Below, piece after piece: positions 51,168 through 60,316 of a stretch of 64,000 nucleotides of DNA. The stretch is from Dehalobacter sp. DCM. GTDB lineage: Bacteria > Bacillota > Desulfitobacteriia > Desulfitobacteriales > Syntrophobotulaceae. The translations under genes were made by a program, and so were the position numbers. The notes below the pieces were generated by a model, which saw nothing but the letters and a program-made list of their open reading frames with translations, did not search any database and was not told the origin of the DNA. The DNA lies in the NCBI RefSeq assembly GCF_024972775.1, contig NZ_CP092282.1, positions 2,721,001 through 2,785,000 of the forward strand, given 5' to 3'. Numbering within the stretch: the stretch's first letter is position 1; every line of letters begins with the position of its first letter.

Positions 51168-52547
51168 ATGACGGATAATTATAACCGCAAATACCGGCAA
51201 ACGATATTGCTTGGTTTAATCAAAGTAATTAAGGAGCTTTTTCCTGATGAAATTTTGAAAATCCCCTATTCAATCCGCGATGCAGTATATTGTGAATTTG
51301 CTGACTCTTTGATATCTCCCAGAGAAGTCAAACTCATAGAAACAACGCTGCAACACTGGCTCCGCCATGGCAGCCGCATCGATCTGAAAGAAAAGAGAAA
51401 TGGCTTTTATGTCTATAACGTTAATAATACGCTGATCAAGACAATTTATCCTTCGTTTGATGATACCTCTGTAATCAAAGGTTTCAGGTTATATCCTTTT
51501 GCTCCAGGTTTTATTTTCGATTTTATCGATGACGCGGAGGCGCCTGAACAATTTCCCCTGCCGGAGAAGCTTTCCGCCACCTATGCCGAAAGCGAAAAAT
51601 GGCTGGAAGTCCTGAAACTTTCCGAAGTAGAAGATGTCAATACCTACATCCGTAACGGCTGCGCACAGGAAATTATCAGCCTCGCCGAGGCTCTTCAAGA
51701 GAAAAAAATTGCCGATATTGCCGATATGATTGACAGCGAGAAAAAGCGCGTCCGTATTGTCCTGATATCCGGTCCGTCCTCTTCCGGAAAAACGACATTC
51801 ACCAAACGCTTATCAACACAGCTTACGGTCAATGGCCTCAAACCGATTTCTCTATCCCTTGACAACTATTTTCTGGACAGGGATAAGACTCCCCGCGATA
51901 ACCAAGGCCAGCCCGATTTTGATAGTCTTTATGCATTGGACCTATCGTTATTAAACAATCATTTAGAACGGCTTATTGCCGGCGAGACGGTAGAAACTCC
52001 AGTTTTTAACTTTCTGACTGGCACCAAAAACCATCATGGCCAAGTCCTGTGTTTAAAACCAGACAATATTCTGCTGGTTGAAGGCATCCATGCACTTAAT
52101 CCCGGCTTACTCACCATAAACAACAATTTCTTTTTCAAAGTCTACATCAGCGCCTTGTTCTCGCTGAATATCAACAGCCATAACCGCGTCCCGACTACCG
52201 AAGCACGTCTGATCCGCCGCATTGTCCGTGATGAAAAATTCAGAGGGTTTCCTCCGGAACGTACCCTGAAGCAATGGGCCAGTGTTCGCCAAGGTGAAAA
52301 AAGCAGTGTGTTCAAATACCAGGAGAAAGCGGATGTCATGTTCAATTCCAGTTTACTCTTTGAACTTAATGCCTTGCGTTCATATGCCGAACCGCTGCTG
52401 GCGACTGTTCCTGAAAACAGTGACTATCACGATGCCGCAGTTCGTTTACTAAATCTGCTCTCTTTCTTTGAACCAATGGACACGTCAAATATTCCCTTTA
52501 ATTCTATCTTGCGTGAATTTATTGGTGGGAGTATTTACCCGGTTTAA
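51168..52547 (+). CDS. Uridine kinase-like nucleoside kinase
   Basis: About 459 residues. The C-terminal two thirds are a P-loop kinase of the uridine kinase/phosphoribulokinase family: Walker A ISGPSSSGKTTF, LSLDNYFLDRDKTPRD, NFLTGTK, VEGIHALNPGL, RLIRRIVRDEKFRGF and FKYQEKADVMFNS. The first 190 residues replace the TGS/threonyl-tRNA-synthetase-like N-terminus of longer homologues and look divergent or shortened. GGAAGGTG precedes the ATG at 51168; the GTG at 51159 is inside the ribosome site. Substrate not settled. It is divergent from thrC. Confidence 0.85.
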   Translation: MTDNYNRKYRQTILLGLIKVIKELFPDEILKIPYSIRDAVYCEFADSLISPREVKLIETTLQHWLRHGSRIDLKEKRNGFYVYNVNNTLIKTIYPSFDDTSVIKGFRLYPFAPGFIFDFIDDAEAPEQFPLPEKLSATYAESEKWLEVLKLSEVEDVNTYIRNGCAQEIISLAEALQEKKIADIADMIDSEKKRVRIVLISGPSSSGKTTFTKRLSTQLTVNGLKPISLSLDNYFLDRDKTPRDNQGQPDFDSLYALDLSLLNNHLERLIAGETVETPVFNFLTGTKNHHGQVLCLKPDNILLVEGIHALNPGLLTINNNFFFKVYISALFSLNINSHNRVPTTEARLIRRIVRDEKFRGFPPERTLKQWASVRQGEKSSVFKYQEKADVMFNSSLLFELNALRSYAEPLLATVPENSDYHDAAVRLLNLLSFFEPMDTSNIPFNSILREFIGGSIYPV

Positions 52548-52660
52548 TTACCGAAAACGAGTACATTATTCTTTAATTTTCTTTACACCTCAAATCAGGT
52601 CTGGAACTATAGCTTAAGAAACTTTGCCTGGGCAAGTTAGATAAATAGAAGGAGAAACAG

Positions 52661-53302
52661 ATGAAATCCGATAAACTTAACACTATCCTGAATACGTTGG
52701 CCAACACCTTTCCCGATGCCCATTGTGAATTAAATTTTCGAAATCCGTTCGAACTATTGATCGCTACGATGCTTAGCGCCCAAACCACCGACCAAAAGGT
52801 CAACAAAGTAACCGGCGAACTATTTAAGAAATATCCAACACCCGAGAAAATGAGTAAACTCAAACAGGATGAAATGGAGGATATTATCCGATCGATCGGG
52901 TTATTCCGGACAAAGGCCAAACACATCCTGCAATCATGCTGTATCCTAAACGACAACTATAATGGCCAGGTACCATCTAAGCTGGATGAGCTGACCAAGC
53001 TTCCCGGTGTCGGCAGAAAAACTGCGGATGTGGTCTTGGCTAATGCTTTCAACATTCCGGCATTTCCGGTTGATACGCATGTGCAACGGGTCGCTGCTCG
53101 CTTGGGGTTAACCAAAGAGAAAGATCCGTTAAAAATAGAAAAAGAGCTCAACGCGCTGATACCCGAAGAGCTCTGGATCGACACCCACCATCGTTTGATT
53201 TTTTTAGGCCGGAGGATTTGCCATGCGAGAAATCCGAAATGCGGTATATGTCCGCTTCACACTGACTGCTCATTTGGATCTCGTTTAGATCCTACTTCAT
53301 GA
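52661..53302 (+). CDS. nth: Endonuclease III
   Basis: 213 residues. Helix-hairpin-helix LPGVGRKTADVVLANAF with the catalytic Lys, VDTHVQRVAARLGL with the catalytic Asp, and the 4Fe-4S loop CHARNPKCGICPLHTDC (CX6CX2CX5C, exactly as in E. coli Nth). It removes oxidised pyrimidines and cuts abasic sites. GAAGGAG precedes the ATG. Its end overlaps the convergent PRC-barrel gene by 11 bases. Confidence 0.96.
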   Translation: MKSDKLNTILNTLANTFPDAHCELNFRNPFELLIATMLSAQTTDQKVNKVTGELFKKYPTPEKMSKLKQDEMEDIIRSIGLFRTKAKHILQSCCILNDNYNGQVPSKLDELTKLPGVGRKTADVVLANAFNIPAFPVDTHVQRVAARLGLTKEKDPLKIEKELNALIPEELWIDTHHRLIFLGRRICHARNPKCGICPLHTDCSFGSRLDPTS

Positions 53303-54119
53303 CCTGCGCAGTCAATTGCATTAATGTGCTGCGCGTTCTGATTGCGGAAAGAGATTGAGCTGTAATTTGCTCCCCTGCTTTGAGGATAATGCCGCTATCC
53401 AACTGAACATCACTATTCAGTGTTTTGCCAAGCAGAAATTGGAGCTGACGCTGTTCAAAAACATTGAAGCCATCCGGATAGATAAATATATCTGCCCCGC
53501 TCTCGTCAGACTTCTGCAAAGAATCAGCTTTTCCAAACTCTTCTATTCTTCTTTTCAACAGTTCTTTCTCGCTTATTTTTTCTCTCTCCGCTTCACCTTT
53601 AACCGGCACTTTGTCCTCGTCAGTCTGTACGCGTTTTCCATGCTTACCTGCCTGGGGTGACTCATCAATCAGAATAATTTCCCGGCCATAGGTAATGATC
53701 GGTTCACTATTATACTGACTGCTTTTGCCCTGAGGACTTCTCACCTCTAGCGCGGCGATTTTACCGGTCGTTTCATCGATAACCATCTCACTGACATGAC
53801 CGACTAAACAGCCCTGCGTCGTCAGCAGCTGGGAATCAATGATGCGTATATCTTTTTTCAATAAATCAACAGCCAGGACATTATGGGCAACATCCTGAAT
53901 AACAGAGCAATCATTAATTATCAGTGCATAATCACCCAAACCAAGGACATCACTGAAGGCAATCAGGCGCGCACCGAAATAGTCTGAGGGCTGATCAACT
54001 ATGAAAAAAGCAAGGGTACCGTTATCCCCATTGATAATGATATCTTTGACTGTACTGATTGACCTTCCTTCATTAAGACTAATGATTTTTAACCCAATAA
54101 TTTCACTTGAAGGCTTCAT
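53292..54119 (-). CDS. Protein with two PRC-barrel domains
   Basis: 275 residues. PRC barrels at about 5-80 (IGLKIISLNEGRSISTVKDIIINGDN) and 90-165 (DSQLLTTQGCLVGHVSEMVIDETTGKIAALEVRS in substance). A charged linker follows (about 170-205), and then a C-terminal domain with GADIFIYPDGFNVFEQRQLQFLLGKTL. AGGGGG precedes the ATG. Function unknown; it is a longer relative of the PRC protein at 13860-14324. No operon partner. Confidence 0.8.
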   Translation of the reverse strand: MKPSSEIIGLKIISLNEGRSISTVKDIIINGDNGTLAFFIVDQPSDYFGARLIAFSDVLGLGDYALIINDCSVIQDVAHNVLAVDLLKKDIRIIDSQLLTTQGCLVGHVSEMVIDETTGKIAALEVRSPQGKSSQYNSEPIITYGREIILIDESPQAGKHGKRVQTDEDKVPVKGEAEREKISEKELLKRRIEEFGKADSLQKSDESGADIFIYPDGFNVFEQRQLQFLLGKTLNSDVQLDSGIILKAGEQITAQSLSAIRTRSTLMQLTAQVMK

Positions 54120-54321
54120 TGAAGGAAAACCCCCTTACATTTCCATAAACTTCACATCAATTTTTTCTTTAATCCACTAAATTCTACAATCCACCAAACT
54201 TCTCCTTCTCTCATCAAAATATTCTCTTCGAATTATGGGGATGCCTTTACTTTCTTTATAGAATCACTAATGGTATACTTTTCTTTGGTAAGCAGCAATT
54301 AAACGTGAAAGGGTCACAGCT

Positions 54322-55704
54322 ATGAAACATTACGATGTCGGTATAATCGGCGGTGGTATCTCCGGTATCATGTGTGCCTACGAATTGATCCAACATAAAC
54401 CTGATTTAAAAATATGCATTTTTGAAAAAGGCAACAGTATCCTGGACAGAAAATGCCCGCTTACGGAAAACAAAATCTCTAAATGCGGTAATTGCCCCAC
54501 CTGTGCCATCATGGAAGGTTTTGGGGGTTGCGGTTCTTTTTCCGATGGAAAATATAATTTTACTACGGAGTTCGGTGGCTGGCTCAATGAATATATATCG
54601 AATAATCACGTTATGGATCTGATCGAATATATGGATTCAATCCTGGTGGAATTCGGCGCAACGACAAAAAGATTCAGCACCCAAACACCCAAGGCTAGAG
54701 AAATTGGTAAACTTGCCCTGCAGAATGATTTGCACCTGCTTCAAGCCGAAGTGAAACACCTGGGCACAGAGAATAACCTGCGTATCATGACGAATATCTT
54801 TCATTATTTAACGAATAAAATAGAAATTCAGCATAAAACAGAGATCTCCGATATTTCCCAGTTAAATAACCAGTACATGTTAACTTCCACCGTCGAGGAA
54901 TATTCATGCGATTATTTGATTTGTGCTGTTGGAAGAGTCGGCAGCGAATGGTTTACGTCCATGTGCCGAAAGATGCATGTCCCTTTAACCAATAATCAGA
55001 TCGATCTGGGTGTGAGAGTCGAGCTTCCTTACGAAATTTTTAGTCATATCACGGATGAAGTTTATGAAGCGAAGCTGCATTATCACACTAAAAAATACAA
55101 TGACTTAGTCAAAACATTCTGCATGAACCCGAAAGGTCATGTTGTTACAGAAAACACGGTCGGTGTACTTACCGTCAACGGTCACAGCTATTCTGATGAA
55201 AAGCTTAAAAGCAACAACACTAATTTTGCGCTCTTAGTATCAAATAAATTCACGTCGCCATTCAATGAGCCGCTAAAATACGGCAAATATATTGCTACCT
55301 TATCCAACATGCTTGGCGATGGTGTCATTGTTCAGCGTTTCGGTGATCTGATCAAAGGGCGGCGTACCAACGAAAAGAGAATGAGTAAGTCGTTTACCAA
55401 TCCGACCCTCCTCTCCGCAAATGCCGGCGACCTCGGTCTGGCCCTTCCCAAACGTCATTTGGATAATATTATCGAGATGATTTACAAACTGGATAAAATC
55501 GCTCCCGGAACGGCGAACTACGACACGCTGTTATATGGGGTCGAGGTCAAGTTCTACTCCGCACGACCGCAGTTAAATAATTTTTTGGAAACAAAATACC
55601 CCAACTTCTACGCTATCGGAGATGGCGCCGGGATCACCCGTTCCCTATCTCAGGCTGCGGCAAGCGGCATCTATGCAGCACGCAATATATTAAAGAAAAT
55701 GTGA
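54322..55704 (+). CDS. FAD-dependent oxidoreductase with cysteine cluster
   Basis: 460 residues. Rossmann motif VGIIGGGISGIMCAYEL at the N-terminus, an acidic end of the second strand (CIFEKG), and the closing FAD motif FYAIGDGAGITRSLSQAAASGIYAAR at the C-terminus. Cys45, 55, 58, 61 and 70 lie between the first and second FAD motifs, with GNCPTC in the middle, and could bind a metal or Fe-S cluster. The family is an uncharacterised group of FAD dehydrogenases. Only a weak ribosome site (AAAGGG) precedes the ATG. Monocistronic. Confidence 0.82.
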   Translation: MKHYDVGIIGGGISGIMCAYELIQHKPDLKICIFEKGNSILDRKCPLTENKISKCGNCPTCAIMEGFGGCGSFSDGKYNFTTEFGGWLNEYISNNHVMDLIEYMDSILVEFGATTKRFSTQTPKAREIGKLALQNDLHLLQAEVKHLGTENNLRIMTNIFHYLTNKIEIQHKTEISDISQLNNQYMLTSTVEEYSCDYLICAVGRVGSEWFTSMCRKMHVPLTNNQIDLGVRVELPYEIFSHITDEVYEAKLHYHTKKYNDLVKTFCMNPKGHVVTENTVGVLTVNGHSYSDEKLKSNNTNFALLVSNKFTSPFNEPLKYGKYIATLSNMLGDGVIVQRFGDLIKGRRTNEKRMSKSFTNPTLLSANAGDLGLALPKRHLDNIIEMIYKLDKIAPGTANYDTLLYGVEVKFYSARPQLNNFLETKYPNFYAIGDGAGITRSLSQAAASGIYAARNILKKM

Positions 55705-55739
55705 TTTGATTTTATTATTGTGTATGGTAATAATATCGC

Positions 55740-56420
55740 TCACCGCAACAGCTGAAGTTCCCGGAAAGCTATCCCAATATGCTCATAATGGGAAATTTCT
55801 TCATTCTGGCCGGCATCTCCGATCATCACAAATTGACTTGTCTCCTCTTTCATTGGCAGGTCTACAACCGTATTCCCGAAGACAATGACCTCATCACTTT
55901 TTACTCGAAATAGATCTTTAATGACAGCAAGGGCTTTCCCCTTGCTGTTTTGTCTAGGCATGATCTCCACGCAGTCATCATAAATATTGATTTTGTACCC
56001 ATTGTTAATGACCGGGTCCAGTTTCAGTACAGCCCGGTGAAGCGCTTCAACCTGTTCTTTTCGTTTGGGTGTCGGAGTCAGCATGGTTTGGTTGGGCTGA
56101 AACCAAAGATCATGAAACTGATGTAATAGCGTTTTCTTCATCGTTTCCGTCTCGTGATACGGGATAGATACCATAATCTTTTCCCATTTGCTGGCTGGAT
56201 CAAAGATGACACCCCCATTTTCGCCGGCGACCCATGCATGATAAATACCGGATCCTCTGGCCAATCCGGCCAGATAGGATGCAGTTCTGCCGGAGATAAA
56301 TACAATACGGATACCCCTTTTTTCCAAATCTCTCAACTGTCGGGCTACCTCTGCGGGGATTGGATCCTCCGTAGGGGCAAGCGTACCGTCAATATCAAAA
56401 ACAGCAAGCTTGATTGTCAT
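55740..56420 (-). CDS. HAD superfamily phosphatase, Cof type
   Basis: About 226 residues: VFDIDGTLAPTEDPIP (motif I), IVFISGRTASYL (motif II Ser), a C2-type cap (about 80-150) and EVIVFGNTVVDLPMK, where the usual GDxxND is replaced by GNTVVD. The loss of the first motif-IV Asp is notable, though the second is kept. The family dephosphorylates sugar phosphates or nucleotides. GGAGG supports the ATG at 56420. It is convergent with the FAD gene. Confidence 0.85.
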   Translation of the reverse strand: MTIKLAVFDIDGTLAPTEDPIPAEVARQLRDLEKRGIRIVFISGRTASYLAGLARGSGIYHAWVAGENGGVIFDPASKWEKIMVSIPYHETETMKKTLLHQFHDLWFQPNQTMLTPTPKRKEQVEALHRAVLKLDPVINNGYKINIYDDCVEIMPRQNSKGKALAVIKDLFRVKSDEVIVFGNTVVDLPMKEETSQFVMIGDAGQNEEISHYEHIGIAFRELQLLR

Positions 56421-56541
56421 GATTATATCCTCCAATAACTATCGTTTAAGGTATAGTTATTTCCCGAGCAGAGGAATAATAATCGATTGCTTGTTGTTGC
56501 TCTGACATGGTCCGTGTTAGGCCCTAGAATGAGCAATTATG

Positions 56542-57552
56542 TTATTTTGGGTCAACTGGTACTGGTTTTTTCCGAAATAGAAAGTTAAGCTCTGGCTCAA
56601 TCAACCATTTCAGACAGACCCTTATCCTATTCAACGACAACAACAGCGTAAGGGCAACACTACCGATAACAAGAAGGATTTTCTCCGGCGCCGTATTGAT
56701 GATACTATACAAACCAACGTTGTAAATCGCTATTCGAATTAACCCGTGTATGAGATAGGGATACATAGTGTTTTTACCCATCTCAGATATATAAGGTACT
56801 TGTTTATGAGGAACCAGCAGAAGAACGGCTAATCCCAAAAAGGTAGATAGGACGTATAAACCGGCCCGATAAATGCCGGCGTACCATTCGGGATGTCCCA
56901 TCGCGGCATAGCGCGTGCTTCCATAGAACCACTGAAGCGGAATATTATCCCACAGGAAGATATAGGTCAATAAGACGGAAATCAATATCCCGGCACCAAT
57001 AAGACGATATTTTAAATGAAAGAATTTACTCAGCCACTCTTTTTCAAAATAATAGCCCCCCAGGAAGAATGGGAAAAAGACCGCTGTACGCGATAAACTG
57101 GCATAATATCCAAACTCTCCCGAGTAGCCGGCCAGTATACCTAAGATAAGTGTGATCGGCAATGCATACCGCACTTTAATTATATATGGCAAAGCCACTT
57201 TCCAGAGGATCAGGCTCAGTAAAAACCACATGATCCAATAGGGGGTCAGGTAAGAAAGCTGGATACTTTCCTTTTGGGTAACAAAAAAATCCAATAGACG
57301 ATATAACGTTTCAAAAATCAGATAAGGGATGACCAATTTGCTGATGATTTTTGTAGCATAGGCCTCATGACTGGTATTTTTAGAAAAGTAGCCGCTAATA
57401 AATATAAATAAGGGCATATGGAATGAATAGATAAAAGCATACACAGCTTTTAAGAACGGATCACCTGTCAGCGGCTCAATGGCATGGCCGAGAACCACAA
57501 GAATAATCAGCAGTAATTTAGCATTGTCAAAATAAACATCTCTTTGACGCAT
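56542..57552 (-). CDS. Acyltransferase family 3 membrane protein
   Basis: 336 residues, ten membrane helices. It starts with RQRDVYFDNAKLLLIILVVLGHAIEPL, the conserved Asp and His of the OafA/WecH-type family, and has FHMPLFIFISGYF in the second helix. Such proteins O-acetylate or otherwise acylate cell-surface glycans, or exist with unknown targets. AAAGGAAA precedes the ATG. No glycan genes are nearby to suggest a substrate. Confidence 0.9.
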   Translation of the reverse strand: MRQRDVYFDNAKLLLIILVVLGHAIEPLTGDPFLKAVYAFIYSFHMPLFIFISGYFSKNTSHEAYATKIISKLVIPYLIFETLYRLLDFFVTQKESIQLSYLTPYWIMWFLLSLILWKVALPYIIKVRYALPITLILGILAGYSGEFGYYASLSRTAVFFPFFLGGYYFEKEWLSKFFHLKYRLIGAGILISVLLTYIFLWDNIPLQWFYGSTRYAAMGHPEWYAGIYRAGLYVLSTFLGLAVLLLVPHKQVPYISEMGKNTMYPYLIHGLIRIAIYNVGLYSIINTAPEKILLVIGSVALTLLLSLNRIRVCLKWLIEPELNFLFRKKPVPVDPK

Positions 57553-57673
57553 CCTGTGTATTTCCTTTCATACCATCTTTGATATTGATTGACGTCCTGC
57601 CACGACATCCAGTTAGCTCTTAATTCGAGTCACATGGGACTATGACGCCCGATCGTAATGAAGCACGACGATT

Positions 57674-58306
57674 TTATGAAATAATTGCGGAAGTTTTAAG
57701 TGTAAACCCTTCCGGTTTCCATAAGACTTGCTTATTCGTGTGTTCATCCAACCATGCTACAAAGTGGTCCTGTTCCTCATATTGAATAAAAACATCCAGG
57801 GATATATACTCCATGAATTGCTCGTTTGCGCTTTCCCATCCGTGTTGCCGCAGTCCATATTTGATTTGTTCATACCAGGAATAAGGAATCTTTAATGAAT
57901 ATATTTGATGCGGAATAAGTAAGGTCCTGCCCGCCTTTTCCAATGCCACGCGAGCTGTGCCGGCATATGCCCGCGTCAGACCACCTGTTCCCAATAGAAT
58001 CCCGCCAAAATAACGGACAACGATGATCTGAACATTCCATATCTGTCGATGCTGAAGAAGATCGAGAACCGGCTTGCCGCCTGTCCCCTGTGGTTCCCCG
58101 TCGTCAGACGATTTTTCCAGCTTGCTTGCGTGGATGCGGTATGCATAAACATAATGCCGAGCATTGGGTAAGGATTCCCGCGTCTCTTTAAGATTTTGTT
58201 CGGCCTGAGCGGTATTCTCGATCCTTTTGACCAATCCAATAAATCTTGATTTTTCGATAATTTGCTCCTCAGATGCTTCCTGTGCCACTGTATAAAAACT
58301 ATCCAC
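57674..58306 (-). CDS. YigZ/IMPACT family protein
   Basis: About 210 residues. IMPACT domain with EKSRFIGLV, NARHYVYAYRI, SDDGEPQGTGGKPVLDLL and VVRYFGGILLGTGGLTRAYAGTA, then a DUF1949-type ferredoxin-like C-terminus. The exact role in bacteria is unknown; it may act in translation or protein quality control. GGAGAG places the start at the GTG at 58306, whose product (MDSFYTV) aligns in length with Bacillus YvyE; the frame is open to an ATG at 58324. Confidence 0.9.
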   Translation of the reverse strand: MDSFYTVAQEASEEQIIEKSRFIGLVKRIENTAQAEQNLKETRESLPNARHYVYAYRIHASKLEKSSDDGEPQGTGGKPVLDLLQHRQIWNVQIIVVRYFGGILLGTGGLTRAYAGTARVALEKAGRTLLIPHQIYSLKIPYSWYEQIKYGLRQHGWESANEQFMEYISLDVFIQYEEQDHFVAWLDEHTNKQVLWKPEGFTLKTSAIIS

Positions 58307-58345
58307 CGGTTCTCTCCATGTCATTTTTATGTATCTACAATAAGC

Positions 58346-58753
58346 TTATCCCTTTTTCGCGTTTGCTTTTGCGATAAACTTATTTGAATTGACAATGAAC
58401 CTTTCATGCCGGCCCTCGCCAATTTTTTCTTTTTCATCAAATGCGTCTACTGTAAATACAACGCTCCGACCATCGACTTCAATTATTTCTGCTTCAGCAC
58501 GGACTTTCATCCCAACAGGCGTCGCCGCCAGGTGTTTGATGTCCAACCGTGTCCCCACGCTGGTCTGATCATTCGGCAGTTTCAATGCGTGTACTGCAGC
58601 TGATTCCATCAATGCAGCCAGCATGGGAGTTGCAAATACTTCAAGAGAACCACTTCCGACCGTCTTCGCTGTATTCTCGGGAGTAACCACGGCCTCTGCC
58701 TGCCCTTTCCGACCAATTTCAATTAAAGAACGGGACTCTGTATTATTCGTCAC
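58346..58753 (-). CDS. Hotdog thioesterase, FlK-like
   Basis: 135 residues of the hotdog fold. TVGSGSLEVFATPMLAALMESAAV supplies the Thr and Glu, and LDIKHLAATPVGMKV the His, of the fluoroacetyl-CoA thioesterase-type active site. The closing strands are RAEAEIIEVDGRSVVFTVDAFD and IGEGRHERFIV. The real substrate is probably a short acyl-CoA. GAGGTG precedes a GTG start. It lies 39 bases upstream of the YigZ gene, probably in one unit. Confidence 0.87.
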   Translation of the reverse strand: MTNNTESRSLIEIGRKGQAEAVVTPENTAKTVGSGSLEVFATPMLAALMESAAVHALKLPNDQTSVGTRLDIKHLAATPVGMKVRAEAEIIEVDGRSVVFTVDAFDEKEKIGEGRHERFIVNSNKFIAKANAKKG

Positions 58754-58811
58754 TTTCGTTCACCTCATCCCTCTGTGTATAATTTAATATACCATAGTTT
58801 TAAAATATTAG

Positions 58812-58854
58812 AAAACCAGACAAATCATCAATAAATAATGATTTGTCTGGTTTT
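58812..58854 (-). terminator. Terminator after the CBS protein gene or between units
   Basis: AAAACCAGACAAATCAT pairs perfectly with ATGATTTGTCTGGTTTT around a 10-base loop. It lies 20 bases past the stop of the CBS-domain gene on the minus strand and ends it. Confidence 0.85.
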
Positions 58855-58873
58855 GCCTGATATTCTCTTTGAA

Positions 58874-59296
58874 TTAATGGGTTATCCCCCTGGATATTCC
58901 ATTGAGCGCTTCGCCGGCTTCATCCATATGGATACTCTCGATAGCCAAATCCCCGAGTGCAATGATACCTACGATCTGTCCCTTTCTTAGAACAGGCAGC
59001 CTTTTCACTTGATATTCCGCCATAATTTCAGCTGCTGAGTTAATGTCTTCATTATCTTCGATACAGACCGGATCAGCAGTCATACATTGTTCGGCTGTGA
59101 CCTGGCTTAAATCCTTACTCAAAGCGAGGACTCGGAGAATAATATCCCGATCAGTAATAATTCCTAATACTTTTCCGTTCTGCACAACGGGAACAGATCC
59201 AACATTTTTTTCTTTCATAATTTTGGCGATCTCCGGCACTTTTACCGAGGGATCAACCCAGCTGACATCTGAGGACATGATTTCCTTTACACGCAT
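58874..59296 (-). CDS. Two-CBS-domain protein
   Basis: About 140 residues that are almost entirely two CBS domains: VKEIMSSDVSWVDPSVKVPEIAKIM ... GIITDRDIILRVLA, then AEQCMTADPVCIEDNEDINSAAEIM ... GIIALGDLAIES. CBS pairs bind adenosine nucleotides and act as energy sensors or regulators; the partner is unknown. GGAGGTG supports the ATG at 59296, not the one 25 codons upstream. Confidence 0.92.
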   Translation of the reverse strand: MRVKEIMSSDVSWVDPSVKVPEIAKIMKEKNVGSVPVVQNGKVLGIITDRDIILRVLALSKDLSQVTAEQCMTADPVCIEDNEDINSAAEIMAEYQVKRLPVLRKGQIVGIIALGDLAIESIHMDEAGEALNGISRGITH

Positions 59297-59380
59297 CAAA
59301 AAAACACCTCCGTTAGAATAATCTCCGGAGTTAGTGTTGCACTGCGTCAAATTTATTATGTACAGCTCCACCGCAATCCG

Positions 59381-60097
59381 TCATTCTTTTTTCCCGTAGA
59401 CGATAGCGACAACGCCGCCGAGCAAATTAATATAGCCGCAATTTTCAAGTCCGCACTCCGCAAATATATCCGCAAGCTGTTCTTGAGATTCAAATTCACA
59501 AGCGGAATGATAGAGGTACGCATATTCTTTTTGCTTCCCGCCATGCATCCTTCCCAGGAAAGGTATGATTTTCTCGAAGTACAACCAATAGAGCTGTTTA
59601 TAAATTGGCAGCGTTGGTTTCCCCATATCGAGAGAAACGATCATCGATCCCGGTTTGACGATGCGAATCATTTCCTTTATACCCTGTCGAAGGTCCGGTA
59701 AATTTCTAAGACCCCAACCGACAGTCGCACCATCAAAACAATTCTCATCAAACGGAAGGCTCATAGCATCCCCTTGCATGAGAACGATCCGTTCTTTATA
59801 AGGCGAAGCCGAAATACTCTTACCTGCAATACTCAGCATTTCCTCCGAAAAATCCAAGCCGGTGACCTGACCCGCAGGGCTAACGGCTGCCGCAAGGGTC
59901 AGTGTCATTTTGCCTGTTCCGCAGCACACATCAAGCATATTCATGCCCTGTTTTGCCCCGACCTTTTTCACCGTTCGTCTGCGCCATGAATTGTCCATCC
60001 CCAGACTCATCAGTGTGTTCATTAAATCGTATTTTCCGGCGATGGAATTAAATGTATCCTGAACATAATGCGATTTATCTTTTCCTTCAAAATTCAT
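59381..60097 (-). CDS. menG: Demethylmenaquinone methyltransferase
   Basis: About 238 residues. UbiE/MenG motifs: YVQDTFNSIAGKYDLMNTLMSLG, SAM site MLDVCCGTGKMTLTLA, FDGATVGWGLRNLPD and the C-terminal YINLLGGVVAIVYGKKE. It methylates demethylmenaquinone to menaquinone, so the organism makes menaquinone and probably respires anaerobically. AGGAG supports the ATG at 60097 inside a longer frame. It is 84 bases upstream of the CBS gene. Confidence 0.94.
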   Translation of the reverse strand: MNFEGKDKSHYVQDTFNSIAGKYDLMNTLMSLGMDNSWRRRTVKKVGAKQGMNMLDVCCGTGKMTLTLAAAVSPAGQVTGLDFSEEMLSIAGKSISASPYKERIVLMQGDAMSLPFDENCFDGATVGWGLRNLPDLRQGIKEMIRIVKPGSMIVSLDMGKPTLPIYKQLYWLYFEKIIPFLGRMHGGKQKEYAYLYHSACEFESQEQLADIFAECGLENCGYINLLGGVVAIVYGKKE

Positions 60098-60316
60098 TTC
60101 ATATCTCCTGACTCTACACATCCAAATAAGATGATATGATAACCCAATAAAAATGTCCAATATTATTTATTACACAGATGAATTGGATTGTTAAGATTGG
60201 CGCTGTAATTATATTTTATTGAAATATCTTTCCTTAATACCTATAATGGATGATAGCTTCCGAATTATTCACATAGAAGTTATACACATGACATTATACA
60301 AATAGGAGTAAACCAT

